Assembly: GCF_002386345.1 (NCBI RefSeq)
Contig: NZ_CP023507.1
Span: 1,240,001-1,304,000 of the forward strand
Reading direction: 5' to 3'
Origin: Streptococcus oralis
GTDB taxonomy: Bacteria > Bacillota > Bacilli > Lactobacillales > Streptococcaceae
DNA: 64,000 nt
The number at the start of each line of letters is the position of its first letter. The stretch's first letter is position 1. The position numbers were made by a program, and so were the translations under genes. Below are positions 36,157 through 46,143 of this stretch, one piece after another. The notes under the pieces were generated by a model. The model was not told the origin of the DNA and did not search any database. It saw only the letters and a program-made list of their open reading frames with translations.

Positions 36157-38777
36157 CTATTCTTGAATTACCTTTGGAGAATTTAGATTATCTATTTTAA
36201 TACCATATTTATCTTCTCGTCTCTTAAATGCTTCAATCCCCCCTTCTAAAATTTCACAAACATGTTCTTTTATACATTTTTTGTTTAAAATAAAATTACT
36301 GTCAGGTTCTTTTATCTGATTCTCTAAAGCTCCATTTTTATAAGCAAAAACTTTGTTATGGGGATTAGGATTATTTTCTGAATGTTGATTTGCTACAATA
36401 ACATTTTCACAATCACCTGATACGACGATATTAGGATTATGTGTGACAATAATAATTTGCCTTTTTAATTTTCTCTGCTTAATATATGCTGTCAACTCAT
36501 GGTAAATAGCTCTATTATCTAAACTATCCTCTGGCTGGTCAATCAATACAGGAACCCGACTATTAGAAAAATCTAAAATCAGTTTTAATACAACGAAAGC
36601 CTTTTTACCTGGTGACATCTGTTCAAACTTATCATTCTGATATTCAATATCAAATTTATAAGAGTAAAAATCAGTAGTGAAAAACTTTTCGATATGGTCT
36701 AATGTGGTTTTGTTTCCATTAAATTTTAAAGAATTATCCTCAAATATAGTATCAATCATTGAATCAAACTCAAAATTTAATTTCTCAATAAATTCTGCTT
36801 TTGAACGTCCTTGAGCATTAATGTAGTCAAACTCTAGCTCCAAATCCTTGAGGTAAAAATCTACAGTAATTTTTAAATCACTTTCAGATATATCGAACGA
36901 AGTAAGTAATTCTTTTCGAATTTTTGAATACTCTCTATACTGATTAATAATATTTTGTTTTAATTGATCGTTTTCAGTTTTAAGGTTGGATATCTCTTGT
37001 TCGTAACTTTCAATTTTTTTCAATATGGTAGTTTCTTGCTTTATGTTCTCTTCTATAAATGACAACTCATTATTATCTTGTAAGTAAGATAAAAACTTTT
37101 TAAAATCTGGTGTATCTCTAATTAAACCAATTTTATTCTTAGTTTCATAAATTTGATCATCTAATCTCTGCTTAAGAATATTAATTTTGTCTTCAAATGT
37201 TTGTTGTACTTTTTGATTAATATCCTCAACAGCACTATTAATTATATCTCTTATTTCGTCACTATGTTCAAGTGCAGAATTAGATTTGGAATATGCTGCA
37301 ATATTAGGAATAAATAAATTATCAATAAATACAAAATCTTTTTCAAGCCGATTTATTTCACCTTGTAACTTCTTAATAGTAGAGTTATCTATCTCAAATT
37401 TTTTCTTCTCTTCATCATCAATATCTACTGCGGATAACAATTCATCTCGTTTTTTATGAAGTTCAATAATCCTTTTGTTAGTAGCTTTTTTATCAAATTC
37501 TGGTTTTACGAGATTTTGTTGACGTTGAAGATTTTCTTTAAATTCATTTAAAAGTCCCTTAATTGCGATATCTATTTTATTATGACTTTGTTGATAACTT
37601 TTAATATTTTCATCCAATCCTTTAGATTGAATAATTTCATTAACAAGAAAATTTAACTTTTCAGTATTATTCGCTAGTTGAATCATATGTTCTTGAGGTA
37701 GGTATTGTATTTTTCTAGTATCATCCTCTTCCCTATCTTTCCAGAACACATGAAAGTTTTCCATATCTTTATACGTATATTTATTTTTAGATTCACTATC
37801 ATTAAGTTTATAGGCAATTGAATTTAATAAGGTGGATTTTCCAGTTGATCTACCACCAATAATCGTATTTAATTATCTGATAAAAGTATGGTATCTCCAT
37901 CATATTCAATTCTATCAATAATTAGCTCATTATCAGTTCGAACTGGTTTTCCTATTCCTACACATATCCGATGTTCTGGCTCAAAGATTATTTGCTTCAA
38001 ACCTTCAAAAGTCAAATCTGCTTTAATCCAACTATACTTCGTTCCAATCCCTTCTAAAGAGTGCGAATCAGAAGATTGTAAAAGAGGTCTAACATAATCA
38101 GATTTATGCAACCAATATTCTCGGTCAGATATTATATTCATATGTTTGCATTTGGGGTCTTGGCAAGTCGAAGAATCATTACAACTAGAATGAATAATAA
38201 AATCTGAATTCACACAAATCTGTTCATAAACAGCCTTATTTTTGGAATCAGAATCACTAGTAGCACTACCATGCCCTCTCGAGAGAAATCCTTTTAAATA
38301 GTTTCCATTTAATTCTGTATTCCGTTCTAATATTTGATTTAAACTTTTGAAATCAACATGAGCAGAAGACTCAATCTCTTTATTACTTAATCTATTGAAT
38401 GCTTTCTCAGTTGCACCAATATTTGCCTTTAATTCCCCTAATAAATTCTTAATAATACCATCATCTAATGTATTATCAAAAATGATGTGATAATCAAATA
38501 ACTGGTCAGATTTATTTATATTAGATAATCTCACTTCTAAATTAAGAAAAGTTACAATACCGTTCTCTTCAAGTCTTGTTTTTAAATTAAAATCGTCATC
38601 GGTAAAATTAAAGTAATTAGTTAAACCAATTGCTGAAATATCCTCATCCTTAATTTTTTGAATAAAACTTTCAATATCTGGACTTCCATCTTCAAATTTA
38701 CTAAATTGATTATTTAACACTGTATATGGTGAATGTATATGCAAATCCCATTTTCTAAATTCAGAACCTCTATTCAT
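36157..38777 (-). pseudogene. TrlF-like PHP-AAA ATPase, split by a 1-base frameshift
   Basis: Two frames, 38777-37869 (302 aa) and 37764-36157 (535 aa), read as one about 873-aa protein if one T is restored near 37871. The N-terminal half is a PHP phosphoesterase domain (KWDLHIHSP at residues 9-17, DSH near 251). The missing piece contains Walker A, GGRSTGKST, which lies between the two ORFs (around 37825-37851) in the second frame. The C-terminal half is a coiled-coil (about 60-330) with an ABC/SMC-type head: Walker B VLIDQPED and VTHNPN. This layout is that of TrlF-type and related defence ATPases. Loss of one base leaves no complete product; a sequencing error would restore it. Confidence 0.8.
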
Positions 38778-39187
38778 TTAAACTATCCTTTCATATGCTA
38801 AAGCTATTGACTGTATTATAAAGTAACTAAGACTGTTTTGAAAAAACATTACCTTTATTATATTATAACATAATAAAAATAAAACTTACTCTTAATTCGT
38901 CATAGTTTTTTTGAAATTTTAACAGAATTTTAAACTTTTATGGAATACTTAAATTTAGAACGAAGAATGAAAAATGTTTTACAAAAGTAAAAGAAGCGAA
39001 ATGGATTTTTTATATCACAATAACCATAATATGCTTCAATGCAAGAGAATGTTGTTATACAAAATACTTAATGCCATTGAAACAAAAGAAATTCTTACTA
39101 AGAAATATAATTATATTGTAGAAAAATTTATGACCTAAAATTTTATGTATTTATCTAATCCACTAAAAATTTAAAAAGGATGCAATA
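38778..39187. other. AT-rich region without a clear gene
   Basis: 410 bases, very AT-rich. It holds a possible -10 TATAAT on the minus strand (38862-38867) for the ATPase gene, a 17-codon fragment and a 45-codon ORF (39001-39138, + strand, MDFLYHNNHNMLQ start) without a ribosome site or recognisable product. I see nothing else; it looks like decayed accessory DNA. Confidence 0.5.
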
Positions 39188-39242
39188 TGTACTGCCCCCA
39201 AAAAGTTGGACAGAAAAAATCTAACTTTTGGGGTGCAGTTCA
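39188..39242. mobile_element. IS3-type end-pair remnant
   Basis: The left side TGTACTGCCCCCAAAAAG and the right side, read on the other strand, TGAACTGCACCCCAAAAG, are near-identical inverted ends of the IS150-type IS3 family (known members end TGAACTGACCCCAAAAAGTT). Almost nothing lies between, so this is an internally deleted copy, or a MITE. It also forms a strong hairpin downstream of the SemiSWEET gene. Confidence 0.65.
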
Positions 39243-39256
39243 AACCAGTCTTCTTT

Positions 39257-39517
39257 TTAAATCAAAGCTGTGATAGCCGTTACCAGACCAAAAATAATAC
39301 CTGGCGCATTAGCAGCCGCGAGGGGAATATCTCTTTCTTTCTTGAAAAGACCGTAATAAACCCATAGGCTACAGTTGATGGCTGCGACTAAGGGTTGGAT
39401 GAAGTTTCCTTTTTGACCAGCCAGGTTGTTCATGATTTGTGGGAAGTAAGACACATACATCATAACAGACATGAAGGTCGCTACCCAACCCAAAACTTTC
39501 ATTTGTTTTTCAGACAT
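39257..39517 (-). CDS. SemiSWEET family sugar transporter
   Basis: An 86-aa protein of three transmembrane helices, the bacterial half-size SWEET/PQ-loop sugar carrier. The chosen start is MSEKQMKVLGWVATFMSV at 39517, with AAAGAGG 10 bases ahead; an ATG six codons upstream would give 92 aa. The first helix carries the typical SVMMYVSYFPQI, and the last ends ALI. SemiSWEETs work as dimers to move mono- or disaccharides by facilitated diffusion. No metabolic genes are adjacent, so the sugar is unknown. Confidence 0.88.
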   Translation of the reverse strand: MSEKQMKVLGWVATFMSVMMYVSYFPQIMNNLAGQKGNFIQPLVAAINCSLWVYYGLFKKERDIPLAAANAPGIIFGLVTAITALI

Positions 39518-39535
39518 TTTCAAAACCTCTTTCAT

Positions 39536-39842
39536 TTTTATGAATCATATTTTATAATCTTTTTTCAAAACAATCAAGTCTTTAAAACTTTTGTTATAAA
39601 GATATAAACTATCACAATCTTGTTATAAGAAAGAGGGAACAGAAAAAAGACCGAATTGCTCCGTTCTGTTTACTCAATCAAATATTAGAAAATGAATACT
39701 CCTTTTCAATGAATCGATTGATTGATGGTAAATAAGCCGTTAGAAATTATTGACAGTATCGAAATTTTCTAGTAAAATGAATTTTGTTAATACCTAAATG
39801 GTGTGTAGTTTTCTATCAACATAGTCAGGAGAAAAGGAACTT
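39536..39842. other. Intergenic region with hairpin and promoter
   Basis: Contains the AACAGAA...TTCTGTT hairpin with ACCGAATTGCTCCG loop (39640-39672), and the promoter of the LapA-like gene. No ORF is supported. Confidence 0.5.
39750..39778 (+). promoter_or_regulatory. Promoter of the LapA-like gene
   Basis: -35 TTGACA (39750-39755), 17-base spacer, -10 TAAAAT (39773-39778). Confidence 0.7.
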
Positions 39843-40187
39843 ATGCTAAAAAAATTTAATGAATTGTCACTGAAAGATAAGGCTTATCTAATTGGCGGTT
39901 TGAGCTTATTAGTCATTGTGATCTCATTTGGTCTACTCAATCGTCAAACAGTAACTGTCAGTCTTGTCTTTACACAACTATCTGCTCCCTTGATTTTGGT
40001 GATTTTTACTTGTCTAGTAATCGGGATCATTGCTGGTAGTGCTATTGGTATTAGCTATCACCATAACAAGACTCAAGATCTGAGAAGCCGCATTGCTGAA
40101 GCAGAAGCGACTATCAATATAAAAGACAGGGAGCTTGTCCAGTACGAGGAACAGGTGCAACAATTAAAACAGGAAGCCAAACAATAA
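39843..40187 (+). CDS. LapA-domain two-TM membrane protein
   Basis: A 114-aa protein with two membrane segments (about residues 15-30 and 47-70) and a C-terminal coiled-coil (about 78-114, RIAEAEATINIKDRELVQYEEQ). It fits the LapA/DUF1049 layout, in which the soluble coiled-coil follows a hairpin of helices. In E. coli LapA acts in LPS assembly; Gram-positive homologues are of unknown role. It has its own strong promoter and terminator. Confidence 0.75.
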   Translation: MLKKFNELSLKDKAYLIGGLSLLVIVISFGLLNRQTVTVSLVFTQLSAPLILVIFTCLVIGIIAGSAIGISYHHNKTQDLRSRIAEAEATINIKDRELVQYEEQVQQLKQEAKQ

Positions 40188-40200
40188 GTGTAGAAATCAT

Positions 40201-40230
40201 AACCACCCGTGAAAACGGGTGGTTTTTTGT
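40201..40230 (+). terminator. Terminator after the LapA-like gene
   Basis: AACCACCCGT-gaaa-ACGGGTGGTT followed by TTTT. Confidence 0.85.
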
Positions 40231-40274
40231 CTCGCACCTAACGGAGCGAGACGGACTGAAAGTCGCATAAATAC

Positions 40275-40305
40275 AAAAAAGATCGAATTGCTCCGATCTT
40301 TTTAA
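40275..40305 (-). terminator. Terminator after the VOC gene
   Basis: AAAAAAGATCG-aattgct-CCGATCTTTTT with AAGTT after it. It closely repeats the spxB terminator (40714-40744). Confidence 0.75.
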
Positions 40306-40352
40306 GTTTCACTCCAAGAATGTTTAGATAAAAAATTTGATAATAGAATTAC

Positions 40353-40700
40353 CTACTTCATACGATAAAAATCAATCACTAGACCAGCAGGCCCTTTAAC
40401 TAATAAGGACTCTGTTCCCCAATCGGTTACAGTTGGTCCGTTTAAAACCTGGATACCAAGTTCTTTCAACCGTTGGTAATTCTGGTCTACATCCTCAACC
40501 TCGATATGAAGAATGATTCCTGACTGAAAATCTTCCAAAGGAATCAAATGATTTTGGGACAACATCAGACAGTGACTGCCAATCGTAAACTGAGCAAAAC
40601 TGTCATCAACATAATCGGGCTTTTTATCCAAAATACGCTCCAAGTCAGCACAAACTTGGGGAACATCTGAAACGATAATATCTAATTGATTTAAATTCAT
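40353..40700 (-). CDS. VOC (glyoxalase/bleomycin-resistance) family protein
   Basis: A 115-aa protein with the vicinal oxygen chelate fold. It shows the QLDIIVSDVPQVCADLERIL start and the ILHIEVEDVDQNYQRLKELG second half, the paired beta-alpha-beta-beta-beta units of the family. The length fits a single-domain dimeric member. Metal ligands are not obvious, so the reaction, if any, is unknown; such small VOC proteins can also bind toxic drugs. It sits between spxB and its repeated terminator. Confidence 0.82.
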   Translation of the reverse strand: MNLNQLDIIVSDVPQVCADLERILDKKPDYVDDSFAQFTIGSHCLMLSQNHLIPLEDFQSGIILHIEVEDVDQNYQRLKELGIQVLNGPTVTDWGTESLLVKGPAGLVIDFYRMK

Positions 40701-40713
40701 TTACTATCCTCCA

Positions 40714-40744
40714 GAAAAAGACCGGATTGCTCCGATCTTTTTAA
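40714..40744 (-). terminator. spxB terminator
   Basis: AAAAAGACCGG-attgct-CCGATCTTTTT, directly after the spxB stop, with AAGTT beyond. Confidence 0.8.
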
Positions 40745-40758
40745 GTTCCACGAAGGAA

Positions 40759-42534
40759 TTATTTAATTGCGCGTGATTGCAATCCTTCTTCTTCCAAGAA
40801 GAGGCGGAATGGTACGAGTTCTTCTGCTTCGTATTTTTCCTTGAAGTCTTTGATTGCTTCTTCTGAGTGAAGTTTTGGATCCAATTCAAGTACTTCTACT
40901 GGAAGTGGACGGTGTGGAGTGATGCGAGCATCGATCACAACAGTTTTACCTTCTTTGTTGAGTTTAACAGCTTCTGCAACAACTGCATCGATGTCTTCGA
41001 TACGGTCAACTGTAAATCCTACAGCACCTTGAGCTTCAGCGATTTTCGCATAGTCAGCATTAGGGAAGTCACAACCAAACAAGTGTTTGTTTGTGTCTTC
41101 GTATTTGTCCTTGATGAAGGCATATTTACCATTTGAGAAGACAACATTGATAACTGGAAGGTCGTATTGAACGTTTGTGATAACGTCTGGGTAGCACATG
41201 TTGAATGCACCGTCACCCATGATGTTCCATACTTGGCGATCTGGATTGTCTTTCTTAGCAGCGATACCACCAGGAAGGGAAATACCCATTGTCGCAAAGA
41301 GTGGAGATGTACGCCACATGTTCTTAGGTGTCATGTGAAGGTGACGAGTAGATGTTTGAGTAGTGTCACCTACGTCGATTGAGTAGATAGCGTCTTGGTC
41401 AGCATGTTTGTTGATTGCATTGTAAACTTGATACAATTGCAATTCACCCTCGGTTTTACCTTCGAGTTTGTTCATGTAATCACGCCAGTTTTGGTTGTTC
41501 TTCACGTTTGCACGCCACCATGGAGTAGACTCAACTGGGTTTACTTTATCAAGGATAGCTTTCGCTGCTTGACCTGCGTCACCAAGGATAGAAGCGTCAA
41601 GGGCATGACGTTTACCAAGTTTGTAAGGGTCGATATCGACTTGGATGAATTTTTCAGTGTTCTTGAAGGCTTCGTAAACTTCAGCAAATGGGAAGTTTGA
41701 ACCAAGGAAAAGAACTGTGTCTGCTTCAAAGACCACTTCGTTGGCTGGTTTCCAACCAACACGGTAAGCAGAACCTGTCAAACCTTCGTAGTTCCATTCA
41801 AAGGCTTCAAAGTTTTTACCAGTTGTGATGATTGGTGCTTTGATTTTACGTGACAATTCAGTAATCACTTCACCTGCTTTAACACCACCGTAACCAGCGT
41901 AGATAACTGGACGTTCAGCATTGTTCAAGATTTCAACAGCTTTGTCGATTTCAACTTCGTTCAATGCAGGAGCGATGAATGAACGCTCGTATGAACCTGA
42001 ACCGTAGTATGAGTTTTCGTCGATTTCTTGGAAACCGAAGTTTACTGGAATTTCAACAACAGCTGGACCTTTTTTAGAAACTGCAGCACGGCAAGCTTCG
42101 TCGATTACTTTTGGCAATTGCTCAGCGTAAGCGACACGTTTGTTGTAAACAGCGATACCGTTGTACATTGGGTTTTGGTTCAATTCTTGGAAGGCATCCA
42201 TGTTGAGTTCGTTAACTGGACGTGATCCAAGGATAGCAAGGAATGGAGTGTTATCCATAGCTGCATCGTAAACACCGTTAATCAAGTGAGTCGCACCTGG
42301 ACCACCTGAACCGACTGCAACCCCGATTGAGCCGCCGAATTTAGCTTGCATCACCGCTGCAAGAGCACCTGTTTCTTCGTGGCGAACTTGCAAGAAGCGG
42401 ATATCTTTGTCTTCAGCCAAAGCGTCCATCAATGAGCTGAGTGTTCCTGATGGGATACCGTAGATTGTGTCTACACCCCATGTTTTCAATACGTTGAGCA
42501 TTGCTGCAGATGCAGTAATTTTCCCTTGAGTCAT
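40759..42534 (-). CDS. spxB: Pyruvate oxidase SpxB
   Basis: SpxB converts pyruvate, phosphate and oxygen to acetyl phosphate, CO2 and hydrogen peroxide with TPP and FAD. It is the main peroxide source of Mitis-group streptococci, used against competitors. The 591-aa protein begins [20 protein letters not shown], has the PYR-domain catalytic Glu in [12 protein letters not shown] (near 50), and the TPP motif [20 protein letters not shown] ends near 455. Length is usual. The upstream region carries two cre-like AAACGTTT sites. The neighbouring thiamin genes supply its cofactor. Confidence 0.97.
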   Translation of the reverse strand: MTQGKITASAAMLNVLKTWGVDTIYGIPSGTLSSLMDALAEDKDIRFLQVRHEETGALAAVMQAKFGGSIGVAVGSGGPGATHLINGVYDAAMDNTPFLAILGSRPVNELNMDAFQELNQNPMYNGIAVYNKRVAYAEQLPKVIDEACRAAVSKKGPAVVEIPVNFGFQEIDENSYYGSGSYERSFIAPALNEVEIDKAVEILNNAERPVIYAGYGGVKAGEVITELSRKIKAPIITTGKNFEAFEWNYEGLTGSAYRVGWKPANEVVFEADTVLFLGSNFPFAEVYEAFKNTEKFIQVDIDPYKLGKRHALDASILGDAGQAAKAILDKVNPVESTPWWRANVKNNQNWRDYMNKLEGKTEGELQLYQVYNAINKHADQDAIYSIDVGDTTQTSTRHLHMTPKNMWRTSPLFATMGISLPGGIAAKKDNPDRQVWNIMGDGAFNMCYPDVITNVQYDLPVINVVFSNGKYAFIKDKYEDTNKHLFGCDFPNADYAKIAEAQGAVGFTVDRIEDIDAVVAEAVKLNKEGKTVVIDARITPHRPLPVEVLELDPKLHSEEAIKDFKEKYEAEELVPFRLFLEEEGLQSRAIK

Positions 42535-42592
42535 AATGATAACTCTCCTTCAAATATTTTTAAAATTTGATTCATCCGTTTTCATATACTAA

Positions 42593-42607
42593 TTGGAAAC
42601 GTTTCAG
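42593..42607 (-). promoter_or_regulatory. cre-like site upstream of spxB
   Basis: TTGGAAACGTTTCAG, centred on AACGTT, with partial agreement to the CcpA consensus (TGWAANCGNTNWCA). Confidence 0.45.
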
Positions 42608-42693
42608 CAAATTTTTACTCTACTACTTTACCACATTTGTTTTGGGTCTCCTAAGAATGTGCTCAGAAGTTTTGATTCTCTATTACAGTACAG

Positions 42694-42710
42694 TTTGAAA
42701 ACGTTTTTCA
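42694..42710 (-). promoter_or_regulatory. Second cre-like site upstream of spxB
   Basis: TTTGAAAACGTTTTTCA, palindromic core GAAAACGTTTTC. It lies between copA and spxB and could act on either. Confidence 0.45.
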
Positions 42711-42724
42711 GAACTGTTTTATAA

Positions 42725-42748
42725 TAAAAAGCGAGCAAGCTCGCTTTT
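42725..42748 (-). terminator. copA terminator
   Basis: AAAAGCGAGC-aa-GCTCGCTTTT, overlapping the copA stop codon. Confidence 0.75.
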
Positions 42749-44990
42749 AGTCTATTTTACTAAAGTTTAGTAAGAGTGAACTAGTCAGAACAGATACAGA
42801 ACTAAAGGCCATGGCTAGACCAGCCAGTTCTGGATTGAGAACGAGACCAATTCCTGAAAAGACTCCTGCTGCAATCGGAATGCCGGCGACATTGTAGATA
42901 AAGGCCCAGAAGAGGTTGAGCAGAATTCGATTAAAGGTTTTCTTACTCATGTCAAAGGCACGAACCACTCCTAGAAGGTTATTAGTTGTCAACACCAAAT
43001 CTGCTGACTCGATGGCAATATCTGTTCCAGCTCCCATAGCAATCCCGACATCCGCTACACTGAGGGCAGGAGCGTCATTGATACCATCACCAACAAAGGC
43101 TACTTTTCCAGCTGATTGTAGTTTATGGATTTCATGGGCTTTTTCTTCTGGCAAGACACCTGCAATGACCTCTTCGATTCCGATCTGATCGGCAATAGCA
43201 CGCGCCACGCCAGCATTATCCCCTGTCAGCATGACTGTTTTAAGTCCACGTTTTTTCAGCTGACTGATGGCTAACTTGGCATTTTCCTTGGGAATATCTT
43301 GCAGGGCAAGCAAGCCTTTGATTTCATTGTCAACAGCCAAGTAGACAACTGTCTTAGCTTCTTTTTCTAGTTCTTCTAGTTTTTCTTGATAAGTGCTAGA
43401 AATGTTCATGCCATCCAGCATTTTAGCATTTCCAAGCAGAACTTGTTTTCCATTGATTTGCCCTGAGACACCTTTTCCGTGCAAGGCTTGGAAATTTTCC
43501 ACAGTTTGAATCTCAAGTCCAGCTTCACTCGCTCGCTTGACAATGGCCTCAGCCAGTGGGTGTTGGGAAGCTTCTTCCAAGGAGGCTGCCAATCCAAGCA
43601 CTTCTACTTCGTCGCCGATGATATCTGTTACCACAGGTTTCCCTTCCGTCAAAGTCCCAGTCTTATCAAAGACAATAGTTTGAACTTTTTGGATTTCCTG
43701 TAGAACCGTTCCATTTTTGAGGAGAACCCCCATCTTGGCACTGCGACCTGTCCCCACCATAAGGGCCGTTGGTGTTGCAAGTCCTAGTGCACAAGGACAA
43801 GCGATAATCAAAACAGCCACCCCATAGAGAAGAGAAGAGACAAAGCTCGCTCCAAGCACGACTACACTATCCCTGAACAAGACAAACCATACCCAAAAGG
43901 TCACAATCCCTAAAATGACAACCGCTGGTACAAAAATCCCTGAAATCTTATCCGTCAAATCCTGAATTGGTGCTCGGCTGGTCTGGGCTTTCTTCACAAA
44001 GTCCACAATCTGAGCCAAAACAGTCTCTGAGCCAACCTTTTCTGCCCTAAAAACAAGGGTTCCACTATTATTGATGGTTGAGCCAATGACGGTATCTCCA
44101 ACTGTTTTGTCTACCGGCAAGCTCTCACCTGTCACCATGGATTCATCTATGCTGGACACACCTTCCACTACGACACCATCAACTGCAATCTTTTCACCGG
44201 GCCGCACTCGAATCAGGTCGCCTACCTTGACTTGGTCCAAGGGAACTTGAACATAGCTATCATCACGCAAGACTTCTGCTGTTTTAGCCTGCAAGTCTAG
44301 TAGTTTCTCCACAGCTTGTGAAGTATTTTTCCGCATTTTCTCTTCAAAAACTGCTCCCAAAAGAACGAAGAAGAGGATAAATCCAGCACTTTCAAAGTAA
44401 ACAGGAAGTCCAGTAAAGAGGGCAACTAGGCTATAGAGATAGGCCACTAGGGTTCCCAGAGCAACCAAGGTATCCATGTTGGCATTGTGCTTTTTAAAAC
44501 TAGCCCAAGCACTTTGGATATAAGGACCACCTGCTACTAGCATAATCGGTGTTGTGGCTAAAAAGGTGCCCCAACGCATGACTTGGTGACTAATTCCTCC
44601 TGTCGACATTCCAATCATGAGGATTACAAGAGGCACAGTAAAGATACTAGTAATCCAAAAACGCTGTAAAAGTGATAGAGATTTTCGAGTCTTCTCAACT
44701 ACGGTATAACTTCCCTTTTGCATCTTCATACCACAAGAAAATTCATGTTGACCTAATTCTTGAGGTGTAAAACGAATGACTTTCTCTTCGTCTACGCCGA
44801 TTGGTTCTAAGATGCCTTCTTCTTCAAACAGAATTTCCTTATAACAGTTTGAAGGTGTCACACGGTGAAAGGTGATCTCAGCAGGAACTCCTTTTTGCAG
44901 TTGAATGTGGGCTGGATGGTAGCCTTTGTCTGCCGTGATACGGATTTTTTGAACACCATTTTCAAGATTTGCTTTTATAATTTCAGTCAT
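42747..44990 (-). CDS. copA: Copper-exporting P1B-type ATPase CopA
   Basis: This 747-aa ATPase exports Cu(I). Its N-terminal 100 residues are a cupredoxin-like domain ([14 protein letters not shown] near 84) that can accept Cu(I) from CupA instead of a CxxC metal-binding domain. The membrane-spanning CPC motif is in [14 protein letters not shown] near 400, the phosphorylation motif is [11 protein letters not shown] near 447, the TGE loop is in [10 protein letters not shown] near 290, SxHP is [10 protein letters not shown] near 485, and the hinge [10 protein letters not shown] near 639. It is downstream of copY-cupA. Confidence 0.96.
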   Translation of the reverse strand: MTEIIKANLENGVQKIRITADKGYHPAHIQLQKGVPAEITFHRVTPSNCYKEILFEEEGILEPIGVDEEKVIRFTPQELGQHEFSCGMKMQKGSYTVVEKTRKSLSLLQRFWITSIFTVPLVILMIGMSTGGISHQVMRWGTFLATTPIMLVAGGPYIQSAWASFKKHNANMDTLVALGTLVAYLYSLVALFTGLPVYFESAGFILFFVLLGAVFEEKMRKNTSQAVEKLLDLQAKTAEVLRDDSYVQVPLDQVKVGDLIRVRPGEKIAVDGVVVEGVSSIDESMVTGESLPVDKTVGDTVIGSTINNSGTLVFRAEKVGSETVLAQIVDFVKKAQTSRAPIQDLTDKISGIFVPAVVILGIVTFWVWFVLFRDSVVVLGASFVSSLLYGVAVLIIACPCALGLATPTALMVGTGRSAKMGVLLKNGTVLQEIQKVQTIVFDKTGTLTEGKPVVTDIIGDEVEVLGLAASLEEASQHPLAEAIVKRASEAGLEIQTVENFQALHGKGVSGQINGKQVLLGNAKMLDGMNISSTYQEKLEELEKEAKTVVYLAVDNEIKGLLALQDIPKENAKLAISQLKKRGLKTVMLTGDNAGVARAIADQIGIEEVIAGVLPEEKAHEIHKLQSAGKVAFVGDGINDAPALSVADVGIAMGAGTDIAIESADLVLTTNNLLGVVRAFDMSKKTFNRILLNLFWAFIYNVAGIPIAAGVFSGIGLVLNPELAGLAMAFSSVSVLTSSLLLNFSKID

Positions 44991-44999
44991 ATCATTCTC

Positions 45000-45371
45000 C
45001 TATTCTACAATCATCTTACCGTGCATCATATTCATGCCACAAGAGAAACCATACTCTCCAGCCTGCTCAGGCGTGATTTCCACTACATACTCTTCGCCCA
45101 TAGGCAAGTCCGCATGCACTCCAAAATCTGGGAAAACAATCTGATCTAGGCAGGGTGAAGGGTCCTTACGGTCAAAGACGATACGGGCTGGCACTGATTT
45201 CTTAAGAATAATCAACTCAGGCGTATATCCCCCTTTGACTTCCACTCGAATCTCTTGGTAGCCCTTTTTTTGCTGGGCTTTTTGTCCAGATTTTTCAGGC
45301 TTTTTGAAAAACCAAATCAAGATAAACGCGATAAGGGCAATACAAATAATGGTTACAATACTATTTAACAT
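45000..45371 (-). CDS. cupA: Copper chaperone CupA
   Basis: CupA is a membrane-anchored Cu(I) chaperone unique to streptococci. The 123-aa protein has an N-terminal helix (residues 3-22) and a soluble cupredoxin-fold domain. The metal ligands are a Cys in PSPCLDQ near 74 and the CGMNMMHG cluster (Cys111, Met113, Met115, Met116). It hands copper to CopA's N-terminal domain. The gene sits 9 bases before copA and 10 bases after copY, so all three are one operon. Confidence 0.94.
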   Translation of the reverse strand: MLNSIVTIICIALIAFILIWFFKKPEKSGQKAQQKKGYQEIRVEVKGGYTPELIILKKSVPARIVFDRKDPSPCLDQIVFPDFGVHADLPMGEEYVVEITPEQAGEYGFSCGMNMMHGKMIVE

Positions 45372-45381
45372 GACGTCTCCT

Positions 45382-45777
45382 TTACATACAATTACATTTT
45401 ACTTCTGTTACAGCGCTTGATTTCTTCTCAGAAATCACAGCTTCTAAGTCTTCCAAGTCAGCCTGAGTAAAATCACATTCAGCAATCAAATCAGCCAACA
45501 AGTTCTTAATCCTACGAGAACAAACCTTGTCTTTGATATCTTGGACAAGCAAGTCTCGACTTTGATCCAGAGTTAAAAGGGCTGAATAGACAAAGAACTT
45601 GCCTTCTTTTTTCCTTGTCAGACACTCTTTCTCTACCAATCGAGCCAAAAGAGTTTGAATGGTCGACTTGGACCAGTCGAACCGCTCCGCCAGAACCCTG
45701 ATCAAATCCGTACTGGTCTGCTCTCCTTGCATCCAAATAATCTTCATAACCTGCCATTCTGCATCTGAAATCTGCAT
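45382..45777 (-). CDS. copY: Copper-responsive repressor CopY
   Basis: CopY represses the copper operon in the zinc form and leaves DNA when copper replaces zinc. The 131-aa protein has an N-terminal winged helix (residues 1-65; WSKSTIQTLLARL), and a C-terminal CNCM metal site (residues 128-131), a variant of the CxCxxxxCxC of enterococcal CopY. The start ATG (45775-45777) is chosen since AGGAGG lies 7 bases ahead; GTG two codons upstream has no room for it. Two cop boxes lie in its promoter. Confidence 0.94.
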   Translation of the reverse strand: MQISDAEWQVMKIIWMQGEQTSTDLIRVLAERFDWSKSTIQTLLARLVEKECLTRKKEGKFFVYSALLTLDQSRDLLVQDIKDKVCSRRIKNLLADLIAECDFTQADLEDLEAVISEKKSSAVTEVKCNCM

Positions 45778-45795
45778 AATCACACCTCCTAAATC

Positions 45796-45805
45796 TACAT
45801 TTGTC
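45796..45805 (-). promoter_or_regulatory. CopY operator 1
   Basis: GACAAATGTA on the minus strand, fitting KACANNYGTM. Confidence 0.85.
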
Positions 45806-45818
45806 GATTACAGTTATT

Positions 45819-45847
45819 AGTATACTCCGGAAATCTACATTTGTCAA
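45819..45847 (-). promoter_or_regulatory. cop operon promoter with CopY operator 2
   Basis: -35 TTGACA (45842-45847), 17-base spacer, -10 TATACT (45819-45824). The second cop box GACAAATGTA (45836-45845) overlaps the -35, and the first lies downstream of the -10, so the promoter is bracketed. Confidence 0.88.
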
Positions 45848-45965
45848 CTATAATTTTTATTATTTTTTCGAAATATAGAATTCTAATCCTGTAACGAGAG
45901 ATTTGCAGTCAAATTTTACTATATAAACTATAAAAATATGCTATACTGAAGAAAAAAGAAAACAA

Positions 45966-46047
45966 CCACTAGGGGTGCGTAAAGCTGAGATTAACGACTG
46001 TTAGATCCCTTTGACTCAATCTAGGTAATGCTAGCTGATGGAAGTGG
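45966..46047 (+). ncRNA. TPP riboswitch upstream of thiD
   Basis: P1 is CCACT / AGTGG. The conserved elements are present: AGGGGTGC, CTGAGA (in AAGCTGAGAT), CCCTTTGA, and CTAGGTAATGCTAGC. TPP binding should block thiD expression, controlling salvage of pyrimidine precursors. Confidence 0.92.
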
Positions 46048-46143
46048 AAATGATGATGAGGACTATCTGGTCTTCTATTTCCTTCCTAAAACAGACTTGC
46101 TTGTTCTTAAGAATACAAACTTCAGTTGGTTGGGAGGTTTTAG

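Noticed and set aside
39001..39138. A 45-codon ORF (starts MDFLYHNNHNML) in the AT-rich gap
   Set aside because: No ribosome site, no recognised family and skewed composition; treated as decayed DNA.
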